Source of the DNA: DATAPE01 sp034667525
Lineage (GTDB): Bacteria > Actinomycetota > CADDZG01 > WHSQ01
Direction of reading: 5' to 3'
Assembly (NCBI GenBank): GCA_034667525.1
Contig: JAXDJO010000044.1
Coordinates: forward strand, 1-62,822
DNA: 62,822 nt
The notes under the pieces are model-generated. The model was not told the origin of the DNA. It saw only the letters and a program-made list of their open reading frames with translations, and did no database searches. Shown here piece after piece: positions 52,934-61,449 of this stretch. The translations under genes and the position numbers were made by a program. Numbering within the stretch: position 1 is the first letter of the stretch; each line of letters opens with the position of its first letter.

Positions 52934-53226
52934 CCGAGGGTGCCGCTCAGCAGCACCTCGTGGTCCCGGCCCCCGCAGACGGGACAGCTGGGAAGCCGGC
53001 CCGTCGTCAGCTCGGTCGAGCACCGGGGGCAGAGGCCTCTGAGCTCGATGAGCGTCCTGCCATCGAAGATGTCTCCGTCGACCGCGAGGATCGTCCCGGA
53101 AGAGGGCTCGACATGCAGGACGTGGTCGCTCTTGCACCGGTATTCATCGGCATCTTGGAACGAGCCCCACCGGGATGTAAAGGTGAGGCCGCAATCCCGA
53201 CACGTGAGGTTCCCGAGGTAAGCCAT
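52930..53226 (-). CDS. Small zinc-ribbon protein of unknown function
   Basis: A 98-residue soluble protein with two Cys-pair sets: LTCRDCGLTFTSRW at the start, then CPRCSTELTTGRLPSCPVCGG near the end, suggesting two zinc ribbons or one split one. No recognised family. The last codon and stop fall within the CIRCE operator. Position between the HD-GYP gene (30-bp gap) and hrcA suggests possible read-through into the heat-shock operon. Confidence 0.75.
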   Translation of the reverse strand: MAYLGNLTCRDCGLTFTSRWGSFQDADEYRCKSDHVLHVEPSSGTILAVDGDIFDGRTLIELRGLCPRCSTELTTGRLPSCPVCGGRDHEVLLSGTLG

Positions 53227-53256
53227 CGCGAAATGATGTCATGGAGGGGGCACTAC

Positions 53257-54447
53257 CTAGTTGGCGTAATGGACGAATCTCTCCTCGAGGTCCTGGACCC
53301 CAAAGGCCGTAACCACCTCTGCCAATAGTTTTGCGCATGCCGGATCGAACTGGGTACCGGCACAACGAAGGATCTCTTCAAGCGCCGTTGCTGTCGGCAA
53401 TCCTGCGCGGTACGGTCGATCCGAAATCATCGCATCGAAAGAGTCGCAGACGGCCACGATGCGCGCCGCGAGCGGGATGCTCCCTTCGACCAGGCCGTCC
53501 GGATATCCCCCTCCATCCCAACGCTCGTGGTGATGTCGCACGATCGGCAAGGCCGAAGCCAAGAAATCGATCGGCTTCAACATCTGTTCACCGATGACGG
53601 GATGTCGGCGCATGATCTCCCACTCTGCATCGGTGAGACCGGACGGCTTGAGCAGGATGGCGTCGGGCACCCCGATCTTGCCCACATCGTGCAGGATGGA
53701 GCCCAGCCTGAGCGATCGCCGGAAGTCCGCCGGAAGGTTCATCGCGGCCGCCAAACCGAGGGCGAGATCGGGGATGCGCTTCGCGTGAGCGTTCGTATCC
53801 GGATTTCTGGCTTCCAACGCGGACACGAGCGTCTCGATGGTCTCGGTGTAGTGCGACTCCATCCTCGAGGTCCACGTGATGTTGGAGTACGAGTTCATCG
53901 CGAACTTCCCCAAGACCTCCACTTGGCGGGGGTCTTCGTCGCGGAACGGGTGGTTATCCATGCGGAAGGCCTCCACGATGCCGACGGTCTTGCCCTCGCG
54001 CGAGAGACGGCACAGGATGACCTGGGAAAAGCCCATCTCGCGTAGGAAACCCACTTCCGCCGGATCTGCCGAGGGATCGGAAAGAGCAACCACCGAGCTT
54101 TCACCGGTCGCGATAACGGCCCTCGTGAGGGGGTAATCGTCCAGCTGATACTCGTCGGCCATGGCGTTCAGATGCGCCGGAGGAATGACACTGGCGGACA
54201 CATCCCGCAGCGTCTTCCCATCCTCGTCGAGGGTGGAGATTAGACAAGCGTCGGCTCTGACGGTGATCAGAACGGCTCGAGCCAGGCCCGCGTAGAGCTC
54301 ACGAAGGTCGGTTGCCTCCTGCATCGGCTCCAGATCCAGGATCACATCGGTAAGCGCTCTCGAGCTCCGCTCGACGTAATGAATCAAGGGGCTGGCCCCG
54401 GGTTTCTCTGCAACGGCTAGATGTCTCATTACGGCTTGCATCGACAC
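53257..54447 (-). CDS. GAF/HD-GYP protein, probable c-di-GMP phosphodiesterase
   Basis: A 396-residue cytoplasmic protein. A GAF-like sensor occupies about 45-195 (ADACLISTLDEDGKTLRDV). The HD-GYP domain follows, with NAHAKRIPDLA, the catalytic LGSILHDVGKIGVPDAIL, HPVIGEQML, and the diagnostic HHERWDGGGYPDG. ARIVAVCDSFDAMISDRPYR is the usual C-terminal metal-site segment. All metal ligands of active HD-GYP enzymes seem present, so hydrolysis of c-di-GMP is likely. It is the likely counterpart of the BldD-like regulator at 2115. GTG start at 54447, 15 bp after hemW. Confidence 0.9.
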   Translation of the reverse strand: MSMQAVMRHLAVAEKPGASPLIHYVERSSRALTDVILDLEPMQEATDLRELYAGLARAVLITVRADACLISTLDEDGKTLRDVSASVIPPAHLNAMADEYQLDDYPLTRAVIATGESSVVALSDPSADPAEVGFLREMGFSQVILCRLSREGKTVGIVEAFRMDNHPFRDEDPRQVEVLGKFAMNSYSNITWTSRMESHYTETIETLVSALEARNPDTNAHAKRIPDLALGLAAAMNLPADFRRSLRLGSILHDVGKIGVPDAILLKPSGLTDAEWEIMRRHPVIGEQMLKPIDFLASALPIVRHHHERWDGGGYPDGLVEGSIPLAARIVAVCDSFDAMISDRPYRAGLPTATALEEILRCAGTQFDPACAKLLAEVVTAFGVQDLEERFVHYAN

Positions 54448-54462
54448 CGCAGCCGTGCCTCT

Positions 54463-55635
54463 TTAGAGCAGGCGGCAGAGGACCTCGTTAGCAACCAGAG
54501 TCGATCGCGAGGACAGACGGAGCCAACCCCCTCGCCGCTCGAGGAGTCCGCCCGTCTCGAGAGCCTCCAGCGCCGGCCCCCGGGAGGCCAATCCCGGCCC
54601 AAAGCGCCGCCCGAAGGCGGCCGTGTCGACCCCCGAGGTCAATCGCAATCCCAGCATCAAGGCTTCGCCCGCCCGCTGGTCGGGCCCCAGGCATTCCGAC
54701 CCCGCCTCCGTGGATCGACCCTCCTCCACTGCTGAGGCGAAACTGCGAGGGAGCCGGATGGTCCAGGCGCGGCGTCCGCCGAAGTGGGCGTGTGCTCCGG
54801 CGCCGAATCCGAAGTAGTCGCCGGCCGACCAGTACAGGACGTTGTGCCGTGACGCCCGCCCGGGCCGGGCCCAATTGGAGATCTCGTAGCGCCAATATCC
54901 GGCCTCCGCCAAAAGCTCCTGGGCAACCTCATAGCGATCGGCCTGGACGTCGGGATCGACATCGGGAATGCGGCTCGTGCGGACCAGGGTTGCGAGAGGA
55001 GTTCCTTCCTCAACGGTCAGCGCGTAAGCAGAGATGTGATCTGGCTGCTCCGCGATCACTCCTTGCAACGAAGCTCGCCAGTCACTGCTGCTCTCCCACG
55101 GCGATCCGTAGATGAGATCCGCGTTGACATCCATCGCCCCGGCGCTCCTGGCAGCTCGGATGGCGCCGACCGCCCGAGCGGCCGAGTGCTCTCGCCCCAA
55201 TCCTTCGAGAACCCGCGGAGCGAGAGATTGGATCCCGATCGAGACGCGATCGAAGCCTGCTTCCAGGAGGGCCTCGAACATCGGCTCGTCGACCGTCTCG
55301 GGGTTGGCTTCGATGGTGATCTCGGCGCCGGCCTCGACGTTCACCGCGTTCCGGACCGCCTGGAGGATCCGGGCGAGTGAACGAGCCGGCAGCAGGGTTG
55401 GGGTTCCGCCACCGAAGAACACGGACGTCGCCGGCCGATCCGAGCCCGAGGACCTCTCGACCTCTCCCACGAGAGCATCGACGTAACGCTGGTGGAGATC
55501 CTCCTGGGCCTCGTAGGTGTTGAAGTCGCAGTAGTGACACCTGTGACGGCAGAACGGGATGTGCACGTAAACGCCGAAGCCGGGATCCTCGAGCCATGCC
55601 CCGGAGCGGGCCTGTTCGATCGCCGCGAGGCTCAC
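54463..55635 (-). CDS. hemW: Radical SAM protein HemW
   Basis: A 390-residue member of the HemN-like family now viewed as a heme chaperone. The radical SAM cluster motif is HIPFCRHRCHYCDF (CxxxCxxC), followed by FFGGGTPTLLP, EANPETV, SIGIQSLAPRVLEGLGR and DLIYGSPWESS. Start overlaps the lepA stop by GTGA. The extra N-terminal Cys of true HemN (CxxxCxxCxC) is absent, supporting HemW. Confidence 0.93.
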   Translation of the reverse strand: MSLAAIEQARSGAWLEDPGFGVYVHIPFCRHRCHYCDFNTYEAQEDLHQRYVDALVGEVERSSGSDRPATSVFFGGGTPTLLPARSLARILQAVRNAVNVEAGAEITIEANPETVDEPMFEALLEAGFDRVSIGIQSLAPRVLEGLGREHSAARAVGAIRAARSAGAMDVNADLIYGSPWESSSDWRASLQGVIAEQPDHISAYALTVEEGTPLATLVRTSRIPDVDPDVQADRYEVAQELLAEAGYWRYEISNWARPGRASRHNVLYWSAGDYFGFGAGAHAHFGGRRAWTIRLPRSFASAVEEGRSTEAGSECLGPDQRAGEALMLGLRLTSGVDTAAFGRRFGPGLASRGPALEALETGGLLERRGGWLRLSSRSTLVANEVLCRLL

Positions 55636-57449
55636 GGCGCCTTGACCTCTTGATCCAGACGTAGGGCCTCGATAAATGCCGACTGAGGAACCTCAACGGA
55701 GCCGATCTGCTTCATACGGCGTTTGCCTTCCTTTTGCTTCTCCAGGAGCTTGCGTTTGCGCGTTATATCGCCGCCGTAGCATTTCGCCAGCACATCCTTG
55801 CGCTTGGCTTTCACGGTCTCGCGCGCGATGACCCTCGATCCGATCGCGGCCTGGATCGGCACGTCGAAGAATTGACGCGGGATCAGCTTGCGAAGACGTT
55901 CGGTCATCGTCTTCCCGTATGTGTATGCCTTCTCCCGGTGCACGATCGTAGAGAAAGCATCGACGGGTTGTCCATTGAGCAGCACGTCGACCTTCACCAG
56001 GTTCGCCGGCTGCAGGCCGACCGGTTCGTAATCGAGCGACGCGTAGCCCTTGGTTCTGCTCTTCAGCTGATCAAAGAAATCGAAGATGATCTCACCCAGA
56101 GGGGTGTGATATCTGAGCTCGACCCTTTCTGGAGACAGGTAATGCATCTCCTTTAGCTCACCTCGGCGCTCCTGGCAGAGCTGCATGATCGTGCCGACGT
56201 ATTCAGAAGGCGTCACCACCATGATCGACACGAAGGGTTCGGAGATCTCGTTGATCGTGCCTGGGTCAGGCATGTCCGTTGGGTTCCGGACGACCCGTCG
56301 CTCTCCGTTGGAAAGTTCGATCTCGTATGCAACCGAGGGGGCCGTAGCGATCAGTTCCAGACCGAACTCCCTCTCGAGCCGCTCGCGCACGATCTCCATA
56401 TGCAACAGCCCAAGGAAGCCGCAGCGGAACCCGAAGCCCAATGCCCCCGACGACTCCGGTTCGTACGTCAAAGCCGCATCGTTCAGCTTTAACTTTTCCA
56501 AAGCATCCCGCAGCAGGGGAAAGTCGTCGCCTTCCACCGGATAGATGCCGGCAAAGACCATGGGCTTGGGCTCGCGATAGCCCGCGAGAGCCTGCACCTG
56601 CGCTCCGGCGGCCTTTGTGGTCACCGTGTCGCCAACCTTGGCCTGCACAACTTCCTTGATCCCGGCGATGAGGTAGCCAACCTCGCCGGTGGCGAGGCTC
56701 TTGATGGGGGTGGCATCCGGAGCCATGATTCCGATCTCGTCCGCCTCGGCGTCAACTCCCGTTGCAAGGAATCTGATCGGTTCTCTGGCGCGCAGCGATC
56801 CGTCCACGATCCTGATGTAGGCAACTACGCCGCGATAGATGTCGTAGTAAGAGTCAAATACGAGCGCTCTCAGGGGTGCGTCGGGATCACCCGACGGGGG
56901 TGGGATATGGCTGACGATGGCTTCCAGAAGCTCTGCCACACCTTCACCCGTCTTCGCCGAGATGCGATAGATGTCTGAGGGATCGCAACCGATCAGACCT
57001 GCGATCTCCTGAGCGTACTTTTCCGGTTGGGCGGCCGGAAGATCGATCTTGTTGAGTACGGGGATCACCTCCAGGCCGGCGTCGACCGCGAGGTAGAGAT
57101 TCGTGAGCGTTTGCGCCTCGATCCCCTGCGCTGCATCCACCAAAAGAAGTACTCCCTCGCACGCTGCCAATGACCTCGAGACTTCGTATCCGAAATCAAC
57201 GTGACCGGGAGTGTCGATCAAGTTGAGCTCGTAAACCTCTCCATCTGCCGCCTCGTACTCCATGCGAACGGCGGCCGCTTTGATCGTGATCCCCCGTTCG
57301 CGCTCGAGATCCATCCGATCGAGGTATTGCTCTCGCATATCGCGCTCGTTGACCGTCTTCGTAAGCTGAAGCAGGCGATCACTCAGCGTGCTCTTGCCAT
57401 GGTCGACGTGGCTGATAACTGCGAAGGCGCGCTGGTGGGCTTGGTCCAT
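55632..57449 (-). CDS. lepA: Elongation factor 4 (LepA)
   Basis: A 605-residue translational GTPase that acts on stalled or back-translocating ribosomes. G1 is AVISHVDHGKSTL, G2 REQYLDRMDLERERGITIK, G3 IDTPGHVDFGYE and G4 LNKIDLP. The EF4-specific C-terminal domain includes VLAKCYGGDITRKRKLLEKQ. Length and motifs are standard. Divergent from rpsT, as in mycobacteria in the wider region. Confidence 0.97.
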   Translation of the reverse strand: MDQAHQRAFAVISHVDHGKSTLSDRLLQLTKTVNERDMREQYLDRMDLERERGITIKAAAVRMEYEAADGEVYELNLIDTPGHVDFGYEVSRSLAACEGVLLLVDAAQGIEAQTLTNLYLAVDAGLEVIPVLNKIDLPAAQPEKYAQEIAGLIGCDPSDIYRISAKTGEGVAELLEAIVSHIPPPSGDPDAPLRALVFDSYYDIYRGVVAYIRIVDGSLRAREPIRFLATGVDAEADEIGIMAPDATPIKSLATGEVGYLIAGIKEVVQAKVGDTVTTKAAGAQVQALAGYREPKPMVFAGIYPVEGDDFPLLRDALEKLKLNDAALTYEPESSGALGFGFRCGFLGLLHMEIVRERLEREFGLELIATAPSVAYEIELSNGERRVVRNPTDMPDPGTINEISEPFVSIMVVTPSEYVGTIMQLCQERRGELKEMHYLSPERVELRYHTPLGEIIFDFFDQLKSRTKGYASLDYEPVGLQPANLVKVDVLLNGQPVDAFSTIVHREKAYTYGKTMTERLRKLIPRQFFDVPIQAAIGSRVIARETVKAKRKDVLAKCYGGDITRKRKLLEKQKEGKRRMKQIGSVEVPQSAFIEALRLDQEVKAP

Positions 57450-57517
57450 CCGGCTACGGTACTAAGACGCCCTGCTATCCTGCGGTCAAAACGGTGCCAG
57501 GACGAGGGGTTTCACGT

Positions 57518-57781
57518 ATGGCCAACATCAAGAGTCAGATCAAGAGGAACCGGCAGAACGAGGCCGCGCGCGTCCGCAACAAGGGCAAGCGCTCGGCTCT
57601 GAAGACCCAAGTGAAGCGATTCCTGGAAGCCGTGGAGTCGGGGGACAAGGACGTCGCCCAGGAGGCTTACCAGGGAACCGCACGCGCTTTTGACAAGGCG
57701 GCGAGCGATGGGGTCATCCACAAGAACAAGGCTGCGAACAAGAAATCGCGCCTTGCGAAGCGGCTGTCTTCGCTCGGCTGA
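57518..57781 (+). CDS. rpsT: 30S ribosomal protein S20
   Basis: An 87-residue basic protein: MANIKSQIKRNRQNEAARVR at the start and GVIHKNKAANKKSRLAKRL at the end, the S20 signature. It binds 16S rRNA early in 30S assembly. The ATG follows GAGGGG by seven or eight bases; the upstream open codons are not conserved. Confidence 0.97.
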   Translation: MANIKSQIKRNRQNEAARVRNKGKRSALKTQVKRFLEAVESGDKDVAQEAYQGTARAFDKAASDGVIHKNKAANKKSRLAKRLSSLG

Positions 57782-57798
57782 GCTTCCACACTCAGCCG
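57775..57798. terminator. Hairpin between convergent rpsT and holA
   Basis: CGGCTGAG at 57775-57782 pairs with CTCAGCCG at 57791-57798 around an eight-base loop. The left arm covers the rpsT stop and the right arm the end of holA, so it could terminate both genes. No U-run. Confidence 0.55.
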
Positions 57799-58715
57799 GC
57801 TCCGATTATCTGAACGACCGCTCGCTCCAACGCAGCCTCGGGTGATTCACCGCCCTTTAGCTCCAGGTCGGTAGCCGCAAGGATCCCCATAGCGGATATG
57901 AGCTCCTCTTCCCGGTAGGAACGGGTTTGTTTGCTGAGCCGCTGGGCGCGCCACTCGGGCAATCCCAGCAAGGCCCCCACAGCGGCAGCGCCTTGATCTG
58001 CAACCAGCCTCGCGCGCAGCATCCTTCGCACGTGGGCGACCAGCGCGCCGAAGAGGACCAACGGCGGATCACCCTGCTCGAGAAGGCGCCGCAATGCAAC
58101 CATCGCAACGCCCAAGCGGCGATCCCCCACCGCATCGGTAAAGACATACATCCTCTCGTCGGCGAGACGGGGGAAAGCCGCCCGGATCTGCTCGCGGCCC
58201 ACTCGGGAGCCGACCCCCAGAGCAGTGGACAGCTGGCTCAAGGCTCCATCGAGGTCGCGCAGCTCGACTCCGACAGCGTCGACGAGAGCCCACGCAGCAG
58301 GGTCGTCCAGTTTCAAGCTATAGGTCCTTGCACGCTCACGCGTCCAGGCCACAAGCCGTCGTCCCTTGGGAGCTTCCAGCGTGACAACGGCTCCCACCCG
58401 TTTGACGACGTCGTCGAACTTCGTACGACCCGCGGCGATGAGCACCAGCAGCGAATCGGGAGAAGGGGCTTCGAGGTAATCCAGAAGGGGGGCGGCCTGA
58501 TCCTTCTTTAGCTCGTGAGCTCCGCGGACTAGCACCAATCGCTGACCGCCCAACAATGAAGTCGTGTTGAGGGCGGTGACGATCTCGTCACCCCCGGCAT
58601 CCGGATCGAACGCCACCTCCGACAGGGGATCCGTCCGTGACTCGGCGCGGATCTTTTGCAACGCTTCGTCGGCGAGAAACTCGCTGCCCTTGAGCAGATA
58701 GGCAGGCTTGCTCAT
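57792..58715 (-). CDS. holA: DNA polymerase III delta subunit
   Basis: A 307-residue clamp-loader subunit. YLLKGSEFLADEALQKIRAE at the start, a TSLLGGQRLVLVRGAHELKK segment in the AAA+-like domain, and the C-terminal LFGALVAHVRRMLRARL with ELKGG.SPEAALER fit actinobacterial HolA. The ATG overlaps the stop of the next upstream small gene (ATGA). Confidence 0.92.
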   Translation of the reverse strand: MSKPAYLLKGSEFLADEALQKIRAESRTDPLSEVAFDPDAGGDEIVTALNTTSLLGGQRLVLVRGAHELKKDQAAPLLDYLEAPSPDSLLVLIAAGRTKFDDVVKRVGAVVTLEAPKGRRLVAWTRERARTYSLKLDDPAAWALVDAVGVELRDLDGALSQLSTALGVGSRVGREQIRAAFPRLADERMYVFTDAVGDRRLGVAMVALRRLLEQGDPPLVLFGALVAHVRRMLRARLVADQGAAAVGALLGLPEWRAQRLSKQTRSYREEELISAMGILAATDLELKGGESPEAALERAVVQIIGAG

Positions 58716-58906
58716 TCCTCGTTGAGGCCCATCCGATAGAGAGTCTCATCGTCCCGCATGAGCACCACCAGACTGGCCCCCTCCTCTCGAAGGGACGCCC
58801 ACTCCCTGCCCATCCAGGCTTCTGCATCCTCCTGGCTGTCGAAGCGTTCGGTCCACCGCAGCTCGTTGCCGGCGGGATCTTCCAGCACCCAGAAATAGGA
58901 GCTCAT
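58712..58906 (-). CDS. Small acidic protein of unknown function
   Basis: Sixty-four residues: MSSYFWVLEDPAGNELRWTE, then SQEDAEAWMGREWASLREEG and SLVVLMRDDETLYRMGL. It is predicted soluble with a beta-alpha-beta look and many Trp/Glu residues. No known family. ATGA overlaps at both ends (membrane protein upstream, holA downstream) argue that it is a real, translated gene. Confidence 0.72.
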   Translation of the reverse strand: MSSYFWVLEDPAGNELRWTERFDSQEDAEAWMGREWASLREEGASLVVLMRDDETLYRMGLNEE

Positions 58907-59265
58907 CGAGCAGCGAGCCCGTAGGCGGCGAAGGAAGCCGCCATCAGGCCGCCCCCCACGACAATGCCCCACACAAAGAGCTCGAAAGACGAAACGTCTT
59001 CGATATCGGGGTGCTCGGTGGCGAGGCGAGCGACGACACTCTTGCGACCGTCAACTCCCCTGTGTGCGGCCCATCCCTCGCTTGGTTCGGTAGCACCCAA
59101 CAATCCCATAGCGAGGCAGATGAGTGACATGACGAACAAACCAGTTCCTATCCCGTAGCTCAGCGATCTATGACTGAACCATGCATACACCAGGCCACCT
59201 GCCACTCCGCCGGCAGCCGCAACGGCGATCGAAACAAGCAGCACCTTTGCGTGATAAAGGCTCAC
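58903..59265 (-). CDS. Small membrane protein of unknown function
   Basis: A 120-residue protein with about four hydrophobic segments: VLLVSIAVAAAGGVAGGLVYAW at the start, GIGTGLFVMSLICLAMGLLG, and FELFVWGIVVGGGLMAASFA near the end, with a charged cytoplasmic loop between. Not recognised. It overlaps comEC (four bases) and the next small gene (ATGA). Confidence 0.72.
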   Translation of the reverse strand: MSLYHAKVLLVSIAVAAAGGVAGGLVYAWFSHRSLSYGIGTGLFVMSLICLAMGLLGATEPSEGWAAHRGVDGRKSVVARLATEHPDIEDVSSFELFVWGIVVGGGLMAASFAAYGLAAR

Positions 59266-60704
59266 ACCGCGAGGTTATAGTTGCTGAACGCCGCAACCGC
59301 CAGAGCTCCCACGAGAACAGGCACCGCGGCGATCCAGGCTGCCGCCCGCGGCAGGTCAACCGCGGCGGCGGGGGCCCGGCCGAGGGACGAGGCCACCCAT
59401 GCGATCCACCCGGCGAAGGGACCTGCAAGGGCAACGATGGCGCGGGCGGCAGCACGGCTGGCGAGGGATATCACGCCTGCACACAACCCAAGCACGGTCG
59501 GAGGTGCGACGGCCGGAAAGGCCAGCAGATTGGCAAGCGGAGCCACCACCGACAGCTGGCCGAACACAGCTATCAGTATCGGAGAGACCGCGGCCTGAGC
59601 CGCCACGGTCACCGCAAGCGGCAGTGCGACGGCGCGGGGCAAGGGACGCAGGAGCCGCTCGAGAGGCTTCGTCCACAGCACGATTCCGGCAGTTGCCGCC
59701 GCACTCAGCTGTAAACCAACCGAGAACACCAGCCCCGGCCTGAAGGCAACAACGATGATCAGTGCGGTGGCCAGGACCCCGAGAGACTGTGCGCGGTGCC
59801 CCTTGCCCACTGCCACGACCATGACCCCACCCATGACGGCCGCACGCAGAACCGAAGGCTGGGGGCCGACCACCAGAACGAAGAGAGCTATGGCGGCCAG
59901 GTACGCGGTCAATCTCGACTTGAACGGCAAGCGGCGGACCAGAAGCGCCAGAGCCCCGAGAAACATCGCCAGGTTCTCTCCGGAGACGGCAAGAAGATGT
60001 GACAGTCCGGCGCGCCGGAAATCATCAACCGTCGCTTGATCGATCTTGGAAGTGTCTCCAATCGTCAGACCGCGCACCAAGCCCTCGCGAGGCGGTCCTA
60101 AGGAGCCCGCCGCATCCTGCAATCCATGCCTTATGGATGCCGCGAGACGCAGAGGGAGCGAGCCGATCTTTCCGGTGCGCTGCGCACTGGCATCAAAAAG
60201 CGCAGAGGCTCCCGCTCTACGACGGGCGAGGTCGAACGGATCGTTGTCGTGCAGCGGTATCACGCTGCCCGTCGCCCAGATGGGCGAACCTGCGTCGGCG
60301 ACCTTGTTCGCGAACATGACCGCTCCGGGATCCTCGATGGGAGCAAAACCCTGGCAGTTCGCGCGTTGGATCGCGACAAGCGTGCCCAGGGCGGCCTGAT
60401 CCTCGAGCACTCGTCCTTCGATCCGGCAGGTGGCGAAGGCAGATGCGAGGACCGCTACCGCTTCGGTGCGCCCGGAGCGAAGCGAGGCATCGACCGCGCC
60501 CGCCCCGAACGCAACCAGCAATATGCCGGCCAACAATGCTGATGGATTGCGGCGAAAGCCGAGGAGCGCCATCCCGGCAGCACACAGGACCGCGCCTGTC
60601 ACAAGCCCGCGATGACCGTAGCCCCAGACGACCCCCGCAGAAAGCCCGGCTAGACCGAGCCAGACCCTGAGCAGACGCGCCACGCCCGCAGAGGGACTTG
60701 GCAT
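59262..60704 (-). CDS. ComEC-type competence membrane protein lacking the hydrolase domain
   Basis: A 480-residue membrane protein. An N-terminal extracellular OB-like region (ATCRIEGRVLEDQAALGTLV) is followed by the Competence domain signature GLVRGLTIGDTSKIDQATVDDFR, LSHLLAVSGENLAMFLG and about eight helices. ComEC forms the channel that passes single-stranded DNA into the cell. The C-terminal metallo-beta-lactamase domain of Bacillus ComEC is absent, and the protein ends after the last helices. It overlaps the small membrane gene downstream and follows comEA by 15 bp. Confidence 0.9.
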   Translation of the reverse strand: MPSPSAGVARLLRVWLGLAGLSAGVVWGYGHRGLVTGAVLCAAGMALLGFRRNPSALLAGILLVAFGAGAVDASLRSGRTEAVAVLASAFATCRIEGRVLEDQAALGTLVAIQRANCQGFAPIEDPGAVMFANKVADAGSPIWATGSVIPLHDNDPFDLARRRAGASALFDASAQRTGKIGSLPLRLAASIRHGLQDAAGSLGPPREGLVRGLTIGDTSKIDQATVDDFRRAGLSHLLAVSGENLAMFLGALALLVRRLPFKSRLTAYLAAIALFVLVVGPQPSVLRAAVMGGVMVVAVGKGHRAQSLGVLATALIIVVAFRPGLVFSVGLQLSAAATAGIVLWTKPLERLLRPLPRAVALPLAVTVAAQAAVSPILIAVFGQLSVVAPLANLLAFPAVAPPTVLGLCAGVISLASRAAARAIVALAGPFAGWIAWVASSLGRAPAAAVDLPRAAAWIAAVPVLVGALAVAAFSNYNLAV

Positions 60705-60719
60705 TGCTGTGGGGCCCGG

Positions 60720-61364
60720 TTAGATGGTGATGTAGGGCCGGATGTTCTCGACGGTCGCCGGGCCGATGCCGTTCACTTCGAGAAGCTGCTCTATCGCAGA
60801 GAAGCGCCCGATTCTCTCGCGATACGCCAGGATCGCGTTGGCGGTTACGGGGCCAACCCCAGGGATCAGTTCGAGTGTGGGCTCATCTGCGGTGTTGATG
60901 TTGACAGTTGGCACCGACGGGGACGGCGCCACACCGGATGCCGCTACCGGTCCCGCGGCCGCTGCTCCCTTCCGCGCCACATCCACTTTGACACCGTCTG
61001 ACAGAAGCTCGGCGAGGTTCAGGGCCTCGAGATCAGCGTGCGGTGAAGCGCCCCCGGCGGCGTGGATCGCATCGGCGACCCTGGATCCTGCATCCAGACG
61101 GTAGAGGCCCGGCTTGCGAACTGCGCCAGAGACATCCACGAAGAGGAGTCCCGCGGTGGGAGAGGTCGCAGGCTGCACCGAAGATGCCAACCCGTTTGCT
61201 TGCTCGGTCGCAGGTGGGGCTATCTGCGCCGGCGCCCCGCGCATCCACATCAGCAGAGCTGCGACGACTGCGATGGCCGCGGCTCCCGCGACGATCCAGC
61301 CGCTGCGACGCGACTGCAGCTCTTCCACTCGGTCGCGCCACCCCGGAACGATGATGTCGGACAC
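60720..61364 (-). CDS. ComEA-like DNA receptor
   Basis: A 214-residue protein. An N-terminal membrane anchor (SGWIVAGAAAIAVVAALLMWM) and Ala/Pro linker are followed by a SLBB domain (VDVSGAVRKPGLYRLDAGSRV) and a C-terminal helix-hairpin-helix pair (NINTADEPTLELIPGVGPVT and INGIGP-like EVNGIGPATVENI). It binds double-stranded DNA outside the membrane and passes it to ComEC. GTG start. Divergent from the Eis-like gene. Confidence 0.93.
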   Translation of the reverse strand: MSDIIVPGWRDRVEELQSRRSGWIVAGAAAIAVVAALLMWMRGAPAQIAPPATEQANGLASSVQPATSPTAGLLFVDVSGAVRKPGLYRLDAGSRVADAIHAAGGASPHADLEALNLAELLSDGVKVDVARKGAAAAGPVAASGVAPSPSVPTVNINTADEPTLELIPGVGPVTANAILAYRERIGRFSAIEQLLEVNGIGPATVENIRPYITI

Positions 61365-61449
61365 ATCGGAAGTGGACGTCCCGAGGGCACGCGCGGGCAG
61401 TGACCTTCACCACACCGACTTTGGAGAACTCCCCCTTTAGCATGTGCCG

